From positions 62,001-126,000 of the forward strand of contig CAXSFM010000010.1 in the NCBI GenBank assembly GCA_964236735.1: DNA of 64,000 nucleotides, in the 5' to 3' direction. Positions within the stretch are counted from its first letter, which is position 1. Each line of letters opens with the position of its first letter. The translations under genes were made by a program, and so were the position numbers. Shown here piece after piece: positions 6,815 through 14,692 of this stretch. The notes under the pieces are model-generated. The model was not told where the DNA came from and did no database searches. It saw only the letters and a list, made by a program, of their open reading frames with translations. Origin of the DNA: JAIVJG01 sp964236735. GTDB lineage: Bacteria; Acidobacteriota; Blastocatellia; Pyrinomonadales; Pyrinomonadaceae.

Positions 6815-9310
6815 ATGAGCGATAAATTTTTCCCGCCGCGCCCCGACGCCAACCCGACGATTTACGCTTACGAACTCGTTGATGTCGCCAGTCATCAAGG
6901 CTGGATCAAAGTCGGCTTCACGAATCGCAACGCACCAGACCGGATTGCCGAACAACTTAAAACAAGCCGCGTCAAATATAAAATCGTCTTTGAAGCGCCG
7001 GCGATGCGAAACGACGGCAGCGCGTTCACAGACTTTGATGTTCATCGCCATTTGAGAAACAAAGGCATCAAGAATCCCGAAGGCGAATGGTTCAGATGCG
7101 CGCTCAGTGATGTCGAAGCGGCTGTCATCGCCGTCAAGTCCGGCGAGTGGAACGAAGAAAATCGCACGCTCGATTTCGGAATGCGTCCCGAACAACAGGA
7201 AGCCGTCGAAAAGACCGCACGCTATTTTCAAAACGCCCGGCGCGAAGACCCGAGCCGGACGCCACACTTCTTATGGAACGCCAAAATGCGTTTCGGGAAA
7301 ACTTTCGCCGCGTATCAATTGGCGAAGAAAATGAAGTGGAAAAAATTGCTTGTGCTGACCTTCAAGCCAGCCGTGCAGAGCGCGTGGGAAGAAGATTTGA
7401 AGTCGCACGTTGACTTCACAGGCTGGCAATTTATTTCGCGCGACAGCGACCTGACTTTCGGAAACGCCAAACCGAACAAACCGATTGTCTGTTTCGGTTC
7501 GTTTCAAGACTATTTAGGCAAAAATCCGGCGGGCGGAATCAAAGCTAAAAACGAATGGGTTCACGCGATGAACTGGGATTGCGTCGTGTTTGATGAATAC
7601 CACTACGGCGCGTGGCGCGAATCGGCGAAAGAACTTTTCGAGGCCGAAGGCGCGCGTGAAACCAAATACGGCGAGGGCGAAGGCTTGGAATATTTCGATG
7701 AAAGCGTGATGCCGATTACGACGGGCGCGTATCTCTATTTATCAGGAACTCCGTTTCGCGCCATCGCGTCGGGCGAATTTATCGAGGAGCAAATTTTCAA
7801 CTGGACATACTCCGACGAGCAGCGCGCCAAAGAAAACTGGCCGGGCGGCGATAATCCTTATGCATCTCTGCCGCGCATGGTGTTAATGACCTATCAACTG
7901 CCCGATTCGATTCGTGAAGTTGCGATGGGCGGCGAGTTTAACGAATTCGATTTGAATGTTTTCTTTTCGGCGTCGGGCGTCGGGGACGAAGCAAAATTCG
8001 CTTACGAGTCGGAAGTGCAAAAATGGCTCGATTTGATTCGCGGATCGTTTAAGGAGACGATTGTCAGCAGTTTGAAACTCGGCGTCAAAAAGAAATTCCT
8101 GCCATTTGACTTCGCGCCTTTGTTAAGCGTCCTCAATCACACCTTCTGGTTTCTGCCGAGCGTCGCGTCTTGTCATGCGATGAAAAATTTGCTCGGCCAG
8201 AGTCAGAATGTTTTTTATCAAGACTACGAAATCGTCGTCGCGGCGGGGACAGGCGCGGGCATCGGCGTCGCGGCTCTGCCGCCTGTGAAAGAAGCGATGG
8301 AAAATCCGTTGCAGTCGAAAACCATCACATTATCGTGTGGCAAACTGACGACCGGCGTTTCCGTCAAACCGTGGACTGGAATTTTTATGCTGCGAAATTC
8401 TTCGAGTCCCGAAACTTATTTTCAAGCGGCCTTTCGCGTGCAAACCCCCTGGACGATCAAAAATCTCGACAGCCAATCGCCAAATAAAGAAGTTATCATC
8501 AAGGAGGAATGTTACGTCTTCGACTTTGCGCCGGACAGAGCCTTGCGGCAAATCGCCGATTACAGTTGCCGTCTGAATGTGAACGAAAGCAACCCGGAAA
8601 GCAAAGTTGCGGAGTTTATTCATTTCCTGCCCGTGCTGGCCTATGACGGAAGCTCGATGAAGCAAATAGACGCGGCGGGAATTTTGGATATGGCGATGAG
8701 TGGAACAACTGCGACTTTGTTGGCGAGACGTTGGGAAAGCGCGTTGCTCGTCAACGTTGACAACTATACTTTGCAGCGTTTGATGGAAAACGCCGAGGCG
8801 ATGAAGGCATTAAAGAGCATCGAAGGTTTTCGCAACCTGAATCAGGATATTGAAACCATCATCAACAAATCCGAAGCGATCAAAAAAGCGAAAAAAGAAG
8901 CCAATGAAAGAGATTTAACCAGGAAAGAAAAACAGCAATTGTCAGAAGCGGAAAAGGAATACAAAAGCAAACGCAAGGAAATTCAGGAAAAACTCATTAA
9001 GTTTGCGACCCGCGTTCCGGTGTTTATGTATCTGACAGATTATCGTGAAAGAAGTTTGAAGGATGTCATTACCCAACTTGAGCCGGGACTTTTCAAAAAG
9101 GTAACCGGCTTAACCGTAAAAGACTTTGAAATTCTGGTGAGTCTTGGTGTCTTCAACAGCGCGTTAATGAACGACGCGGTTTACAAGTTCAAACGCTACG
9201 AAGACGCGAGTCTGGAATACCTCGGAATTAACAGACACGAAGGCGAAGATGTCGGGTTGTATGATACGGTTCTCAGCCCGATGGATTTTCAAGAAATTTC
9301 GTCAATCTAA
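6815..9310 (+). CDS. GIY-YIG (T5orf172-type) nuclease fused to DEAD/DEAH helicase, restriction subunit
   Basis: An 831-residue protein. Residues ~15-100 look like the T5orf172 branch of GIY-YIG nucleases: IYAYEL, WIKVGFTNR, an Arg in DRIAEQL and the catalytic-type Glu in GEWFRC (E91). A superfamily 2 helicase follows, with Walker A-like MRFGKT at 158-163, DEYH at 260-263, SGTPF at 310-314, and late motifs LTTGVSV and FRVQTPW. A Lys/Glu-rich coiled coil lies near 690-730 before a C-terminal tail. Such a protein would translocate on DNA and cut it. With the upstream methylase pair it reads as the restriction half of an ATP-dependent R-M system. AT content is raised relative to the chromosome. 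Function is inferred from domains and context. Confidence 0.8.
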   Translation: MSDKFFPPRPDANPTIYAYELVDVASHQGWIKVGFTNRNAPDRIAEQLKTSRVKYKIVFEAPAMRNDGSAFTDFDVHRHLRNKGIKNPEGEWFRCALSDVEAAVIAVKSGEWNEENRTLDFGMRPEQQEAVEKTARYFQNARREDPSRTPHFLWNAKMRFGKTFAAYQLAKKMKWKKLLVLTFKPAVQSAWEEDLKSHVDFTGWQFISRDSDLTFGNAKPNKPIVCFGSFQDYLGKNPAGGIKAKNEWVHAMNWDCVVFDEYHYGAWRESAKELFEAEGARETKYGEGEGLEYFDESVMPITTGAYLYLSGTPFRAIASGEFIEEQIFNWTYSDEQRAKENWPGGDNPYASLPRMVLMTYQLPDSIREVAMGGEFNEFDLNVFFSASGVGDEAKFAYESEVQKWLDLIRGSFKETIVSSLKLGVKKKFLPFDFAPLLSVLNHTFWFLPSVASCHAMKNLLGQSQNVFYQDYEIVVAAGTGAGIGVAALPPVKEAMENPLQSKTITLSCGKLTTGVSVKPWTGIFMLRNSSSPETYFQAAFRVQTPWTIKNLDSQSPNKEVIIKEECYVFDFAPDRALRQIADYSCRLNVNESNPESKVAEFIHFLPVLAYDGSSMKQIDAAGILDMAMSGTTATLLARRWESALLVNVDNYTLQRLMENAEAMKALKSIEGFRNLNQDIETIINKSEAIKKAKKEANERDLTRKEKQQLSEAEKEYKSKRKEIQEKLIKFATRVPVFMYLTDYRERSLKDVITQLEPGLFKKVTGLTVKDFEILVSLGVFNSALMNDAVYKFKRYEDASLEYLGINRHEGEDVGLYDTVLSPMDFQEISSI

Positions 9311-9393
9311 ATTCATTTCGTGCTGCGCTTGTTTTTACGCGGCACCATAAAAACATCAGACGTGTTGTTTTTCAGTATGTAAAAGTTTGCGGG

Positions 9394-9436
9394 AGATGCG
9401 CGTCAAGTTTGCTTTCGACGTGCATCTTTTTTATTT
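9394..9436 (+). terminator. Rho-independent terminator just upstream of purE
   Basis: An 11-bp stem (AGATGCGCGTC with GACGTGCATCT, one G-U pair) and a 12-nt loop are followed by TTTTTTATTTT. It could end the restriction operon. It lies only 8 bases before the purE ATG, so purE must have a start site in or just before it, or the hairpin acts as an attenuator. Confidence 0.75.
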
Positions 9437-9444
9437 TGTGAGCG

Positions 9445-9939
9445 ATGAACAATGATGAAAAGCCACTCGTCGCCGTCATCATGGGCAGCGCGTCCGATTG
9501 GGAGACGATGCGGCACGCTGATGAGATGCTCACGCGCTTCGACGTGCCGCACGAGTGCCGCGTGGTGTCGGCGCATCGCACGCCCGCTCTGATGGCGGAG
9601 TTCGCGAGTGGTGCGGAAGCGCGGGGCCTCGAAGTGATCATCGCGGGCGCGGGCGGCGCGGCGCATCTGCCGGGCATGGTCGCGGCGCAGACGCTGCTGC
9701 CGGTGCTCGGCGTGCCTGTCGAGAGCCGCGCGTTGAAGGGCTTGGACTCGCTGCTTTCAATCGTGCAAATGCCCGCCGGCATTCCCGTCGCGACGCTCGC
9801 CATCGGGCAGTCGGGCGCGACGAACGCCGCTCTCTTAGCTGTCGCCATTCTCTCTACAACGCGCCCGGCTTTGCGCGAGCGTTTGCGCGAATTTCGACGC
9901 GAGCAGGAAGCGAAAGTCCGCGAGGCTATTTTGCCGTGA
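9445..9939 (+). CDS. purE: N5-carboxyaminoimidazole ribonucleotide mutase PurE
   Basis: Cytosolic enzyme of purine synthesis that converts N5-CAIR to CAIR. The 164 residues match bacterial class I PurE in length and motifs: MGSASDWE near the N-terminus (phosphate/carboxylate binding), VSAHRTP with the catalytic His, and AGAGGAAHLPGM and GIPVATLAIG later in the fold. It overlaps purK by one base (TGATG), so the two are one transcriptional unit, as expected for the PurK-PurE pathway. There is no clear ribosome-binding site between the terminator hairpin and the ATG, which makes initiation here unusual. Confidence 0.95.
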   Translation: MNNDEKPLVAVIMGSASDWETMRHADEMLTRFDVPHECRVVSAHRTPALMAEFASGAEARGLEVIIAGAGGAAHLPGMVAAQTLLPVLGVPVESRALKGLDSLLSIVQMPAGIPVATLAIGQSGATNAALLAVAILSTTRPALRERLREFRREQEAKVREAILP

Positions 9940-11132
9940 TGAAAACGACGCTTCCCGGCGCAACCATCGGCGTGCTTGGCAGCGGCCAACTGGGGCGCAT
10001 GTTCGCCATCGCCGCGCGCCGCATGAATTACCGCGTCCACACTTTCTCGCCGCACGCCGGGGGCACTCCAGCGGGGCAGGTTTCAGACAGGGAATTTCAA
10101 CACGATTATGAAGACCTCGACGCGGTGCGCGAGTTCGCGCGCAGTGTGGATGTCGTCACCTTCGAGTTTGAAAATATTCCTGCGGAGACCGTCGAAGCCG
10201 CCGCCGAGTGTGCGCCCGTCCATCCTTCCGGCGCGGTTCTCCACACCACGCAGCATCGCCTGCGCGAAAAAACTTTCCTCGCCACGCATGGCTTTCCCAT
10301 CACGCCTTTTCGCCGCGTCGCATCCGTCGCCGACTTGCGCGTCGCGCTCGATGCGCTCGGGCGTCCAGCGGTGCTCAAGACCGCCGGCTTCGGCTACGAC
10401 GGCAAGGGACAATTAAAGATTTCCGATGCCGACGAATCGCTCGCAGAGGCAACTCGCGCGCTCGCCTCGCAAGACGAGTGGGTGATAGAAAAATTCGTGG
10501 ATTTCGAGCGCGAGTTGTCAGTCATCGCGGCGCGTGGGCGCGATGGCGAGTTCGCGCACTACGGCGTCATCGAGAACACGCATCGCCGTCACATACTCGA
10601 TCTTTCCGTTGCGCCCGCGCCGCACATTTCGGCAGAGCGCGCGCGCGAAGCCATCGAAATCGCGCGCCATGTGCTTGAAACGCTCGATGTGGTCGGCGTG
10701 ATGTGCGTGGAATTTTTCTTAACGCGCGAAGGGAAACTCTTAATCAACGAACTCGCGCCGCGCCCGCATAATTCCGGGCATCTCACGTTCGACGCCTGCG
10801 TGACGAGCCAGTTCGAGCAGCAGTTGCGCGCCGTCTGCGGACTGCCGCTCGGCTCGACCGCGCTACTGTGTCCGGCGGCGGCGATGGCGAATCTGCTCGG
10901 CGATCTCTGGCACGGGGGCGAGCCGGACTGGCGGGCTGCGCTCAACTTCCCCGAAGTGAAACTGCATCTCTACGGAAAATCTCAGGCGCGCGCGGGACGC
11001 AAGATGGGGCATCTCACCGCGCTCTCGGCCAGAGGCGCAGAGGAAGCCGCACGCCTCGTGCTCGCCGCGCGCGACGCTCTCACGCCGCACGCAACGCGCG
11101 ACTCTCGCTTGGATTCAAATGAGCGCGCGTAA
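9939..11132 (+). CDS. purK: N5-carboxyaminoimidazole ribonucleotide synthase PurK
   Basis: ATP-grasp ligase that makes N5-CAIR from AIR, bicarbonate and ATP, feeding PurE. The 397 residues open with GATIGVLGSGQLGRMFAIAA (pre-ATP-grasp Rossmann fold). They contain VVTFEFENIPAETVE, KTAGFGYDGKGQ of the ATP-binding part and the metal-binding ELAPRPHNSGH near the end. The ATG at 9939 overlaps the purE stop. The same frame is open further upstream, but that part is purE in another frame. Length and motifs are normal for PurK. Confidence 0.95.
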   Translation: MKTTLPGATIGVLGSGQLGRMFAIAARRMNYRVHTFSPHAGGTPAGQVSDREFQHDYEDLDAVREFARSVDVVTFEFENIPAETVEAAAECAPVHPSGAVLHTTQHRLREKTFLATHGFPITPFRRVASVADLRVALDALGRPAVLKTAGFGYDGKGQLKISDADESLAEATRALASQDEWVIEKFVDFERELSVIAARGRDGEFAHYGVIENTHRRHILDLSVAPAPHISAERAREAIEIARHVLETLDVVGVMCVEFFLTREGKLLINELAPRPHNSGHLTFDACVTSQFEQQLRAVCGLPLGSTALLCPAAAMANLLGDLWHGGEPDWRAALNFPEVKLHLYGKSQARAGRKMGHLTALSARGAEEAARLVLAARDALTPHATRDSRLDSNERA

Positions 11133-11198
11133 TGTTACAATCTCTCGCGTCAACTCTCCCGCCCTGCGGTGTCAGTCCTGAACATTCAAGGAGCTTTT

Positions 11199-11858
11199 AT
11201 GAAATCTCGAAAATATATTTTACCCGCGCTCGTTATCCTGCTCGTCTTGAGCTTTGCGCTTGCGACGAACGCACAGACTTCGACGACGAATGCACAAACA
11301 ACCTCAACGACGCCTGCACCGGCGGACGGCGTGGCGCGCATCGCGCTCGACGAATTCAAAACGCTGCTTGCCGGCAAGACGCCGCCCTTCGTGATAGACG
11401 TGCGCTACAATCCCGCCGCAAAAATCAAGGGCGCAACGCTCATCCCGTTCGGCGAGATTGAATCGCGCTTGAGCGAAATTCCGCGCGACCGCGAGATCGT
11501 TACTTACTGTTCTTGAATGAGCGAACACTCAAGCGCCGGTGCGGCGCAAATACTGCAAAGCAAAGGTTACAAAAACGTCCGCGCGCTGCTCGGCGGATGG
11601 AGCGCATGGACTGCTTCCGGCGGCGCGACCGAAACAGTGAACGCTGCTTCTAACACGATGAACACGCCAACCATGCAGACGCACATCGCCTCGCCCAATC
11701 CGACCGTCAAAGAAGAAGATGCGAACAAAGGGGCGACGACGGGCACAGTCTCCGCCACGCCGATTCAACCCGCGACGGCGACGCAAGCGACTCCCATCAA
11801 GAGCGACGCGAAGACCAAGACAAAGCGCAAGCATAAATCGTCAAAGACAGGCGGTTGA
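11199..11858 (+). CDS. Secreted rhodanese with in-frame TGA at the catalytic cysteine (candidate selenoprotein)
   Basis: An AAGGAG-preceded ATG starts a signal peptide (MKSRKYILPALVILLVLSF to ATNAQ), then a rhodanese domain: VARIALDEFKTLLAG, FVIDVR, GATLIPFGEI. At codon 106 (11514-11516) the frame has TGA and then continues uninterrupted: MSEHSSAGAAQILQSKGY, VRALLGGWSAW, then a Thr/Lys-rich tail to 11858. Rhodaneses of this kind carry CPNEHSSA there; counting back from the Ser-Ala shows that TGA replaces the catalytic Cys. A GCGCC-GGTGC-GGCGC hairpin follows 16 bases after TGA, with G at loop positions 1-2, which fits the bacterial SECIS pattern. If decoded as Sec the product is 219 aa; otherwise this is a nonsense-interrupted pseudogene in two halves (11199-11516 and 11517-11858). 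Confidence 0.7.
11533..11547 (+). promoter_or_regulatory. SECIS-like hairpin after the in-frame TGA
   Basis: A perfect 5-bp GC stem (GCGCC/GGCGC) with the 5-nt loop GGTGC lies inside the coding sequence, 16 bases after the TGA at 11514-11516. The loop begins 21 bases after the TGA and has G in its first two positions, as bacterial SECIS elements do. Such a short hairpin can also occur by chance at this GC content. Confidence 0.45.
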
Positions 11859-11886
11859 GGTTCGCTCCAGTCAATGCCGGAAAAAG

Positions 11887-11937
11887 AAAGACACATGAGA
11901 TAGCCTTAATTGCGCTGCCTCATGTGTCTTTTTATTA
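11887..11937. terminator. Bidirectional Rho-independent terminator
   Basis: A 13-bp stem (AAAGACACATGAG / CTCATGTGTCTTT) around a 19-nt loop is followed by TTATTA on the plus side and CTTTTTCC on the minus side. It separates the rhodanese gene (plus) from the VWA gene (minus), which converge here. A second stem, GCCGCGTC/GACGCGGC followed by TTTTTTT (11950-11991, plus sense), overlaps the 3' end of the VWA gene. Confidence 0.85.
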
Positions 11938-11970
11938 TCCTCTGTCGCTGCCGCGTCGGACGGCGTCTCT

Positions 11971-13326
<1,356 letters not shown>

Positions 13327-13333
13327 AAACTGT

Positions 13334-13751
13334 TTACTGTTCTGTAATGATGGTTAACCCGGCCACGTTGCTAAAGTCTTTAGGATTATGCGTCACCAAA
13401 GGTGCGTCATAAGCTAACGCCGTCGTGGCAATCCACGTATCGCCGACGGACATCGGGCGGCCTATTCGTCTGGCTTGCGTTTGTATTTCAGCCCATACTA
13501 AAGAGACAGTTTCATTGGCCTCTACGAAAACAAATTTCTTGAGATATGCACGGAGCGCCTTATGCCGTTTATCTCCCCAATGATTGTTCAGGGGCATGAG
13601 TTCTAATTCCGCGAAAGTCTGTGCAGCAATCATCGTCAACTTATCTTCAACGTGAGGTCTGTATAATTCACCGCGCGTATCCCTCTTAAACAGATTAGGA
13701 GACAACATTCGTATCTATCACGATGATGTCACCTGCCGGCGCGTCGCTCAC
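13334..13751 (-). pseudogene. VapC-like PIN toxin, frameshifted by one base
   Basis: A GTG at 13749-13751 overlaps the antitoxin stop (GTGA) and starts SDAPAGDIIVIDTNVVS, a standard PIN opening with the first metal Asp. The frame then hits TAA. With one A removed (13695-13696, within the + strand GATTAGG) it reads on as YLFKRDTRGELYRPHVEDKL and through a complete PIN fold (FAELEL, SVGDTWIATTAL, VTHNPKDF) to 13334. The toxin is therefore inactive as sequenced, unless the indel is a sequencing error or is bypassed by slippage. An internal ATG at 13706-13708 would miss the first catalytic Asp. Confidence 0.75.
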
Positions 13752-13960
13752 TTTTCCGCTCCTACGTTATCCTGTTGTCGAATAGAACGTACCCACTCTA
13801 AAAATTCGTCAACGCTTTCTTCCTCCGGCCAAAAGTCTCCCTGCAATTCTTTGATGCTGCGGATTGGCCCGACGCCCTGCTGCCTTGCAAGCTCCCATGC
13901 CCGCGCGTGTGCATCCTCATGCACGTTCGAGCGCTCCTCTTCTCGATTTGTTTTGCTCAT
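13748..13960 (-). CDS. VapB-like antitoxin
   Basis: A 70-residue, charged protein (MSKTNREEERSNVHEDAHARA, then ELQGDFWPEEESVDEFLEWV and a short tail) encoded just upstream of the PIN gene. Its stop codon overlaps the GTG start of that gene. Size, charge and the PEEESVDEFLEWVRSIR helix, which would occupy the toxin's active groove, fit antitoxins of PIN toxins. No separate DNA-binding motif is evident. The toxin is frameshifted, so this may now be an orphan. The pair sits inside the AAA+/VWA operon as an insertion. Confidence 0.7.
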   Translation of the reverse strand: MSKTNREEERSNVHEDAHARAWELARQQGVGPIRSIKELQGDFWPEEESVDEFLEWVRSIRQQDNVGAEK

Positions 13961-13982
13961 TGTTTTCTACTTCCCTATTTCC

Positions 13983-14072
13983 TTAACTATAACGCCCCGT
14001 TTCCGTCAAATCGCCGAGGTTGAGGCCATTCACGTCAAAGCCCTTGAACTTTGAATAACGTATGAATTTCAT
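13983..14072 (-). pseudogene. Chimeric scar: first 22 codons of the VWA gene joined to last 7 codons of the AAA+ gene
   Basis: A 29-codon frame reads MKFIRYSKFKGFDVNGLNLG then DLTETGRYS and stop. The first 22 residues are those of the VWA protein (start at 13326). The final TETGRYS is the C-terminus of the AAA+ protein (end at 14693). Nucleotides are near-identical to both sources, with silent changes. The join lies at a shared GAT-(C/T)TG-A segment, which points to a micro-homology duplication when the inserted genes arrived. It is probably not functional. Confidence 0.8.
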
Positions 14073-14086
14073 TGCTTAAAAATTTC

Positions 14087-14641
14087 TCAACCGAAAATCT
14101 CGCTCACGCTGCAACGAAATCCCGGCACGATGTCATAGCCTTCGAGTATGCCGTTCTCCGTTAACACAGAGATATTGACATCGTTTCGGTAAACGGAAAT
14201 CGTTCGCTGCCTAGGGTTGATGACCCACACCATCCGCGTCCCGTAAGAGAGCCACGCCTTCGCCTTCTCGTCCGTCCTCCGAACAGAATCGTCCGGCGAC
14301 ATCACTTCAACAGCGAGATCGGGAGCGCCGGGCCAGAACTTTTTCGTCATGCCGAGACGCTCGAACTCTTCCTGACGGATGAAAGCCGTATCTGGCGCTA
14401 ACACTGTATCGGGGTCGCTCGCCAGTTTGAAGCCCGTCTCGGCGGCCATAACTCTACCAAGTTTCTGAGCCTTGACATGCTGCCAGAGTAAAGCTGCGAT
14501 AGTGGCAGCGATGTCTCCATGTTCCATCCCGGCTGGTGACATTTTAGTTATCACTCCTTCGATGAGTTCAGTCCGCCACGTCTGCTCTTTCGGCGTGTGC
14601 AAGAACTCTTCCGCAGTGACGAGCTGTGTAATCGCGCTCAT
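14087..14641 (-). CDS. Uma2-family (DUF820) PD-(D/E)XK nuclease-like protein
   Basis: A 184-residue protein of the Uma2 family, a very common, poorly characterised PD-(D/E)XK fold. The visible features are the N-terminal TAEEFLHTPKEQTWRTELIEG, LAPDTAFIRQEEF, and the active-site strand GAPDLAVEVMSPDD (D108, E112) followed by the KAKAWLSYGTRMVWVINP helix/strand. The family is expanded in cyanobacteria, Acidobacteria and Chloroflexi and may be mobile. Here it is one of the genes inserted between the AAA+ and VWA genes. The DNA target and biological role are unknown. Confidence 0.9.
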   Translation of the reverse strand: MSAITQLVTAEEFLHTPKEQTWRTELIEGVITKMSPAGMEHGDIAATIAALLWQHVKAQKLGRVMAAETGFKLASDPDTVLAPDTAFIRQEEFERLGMTKKFWPGAPDLAVEVMSPDDSVRRTDEKAKAWLSYGTRMVWVINPRQRTISVYRNDVNISVLTENGILEGYDIVPGFRCSVSEIFG

Positions 14642-14692
14642 AAAGCCTCCTTCAACGACTCAATCTTACGCGCGGCGAGTGCGGTTTGAAAG

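Noticed and set aside
7107..7334. Small plus-strand frames inside the helicase gene
   Set aside because: Shadow frames of the 831-aa gene, with no ribosome-binding site or domain.
9555..9938. Long N-terminal extension of purK
   Set aside because: It is purE read in another frame, Arg-rich and without homology-like sequence; the purK ATG at 9939 overlaps the purE stop.
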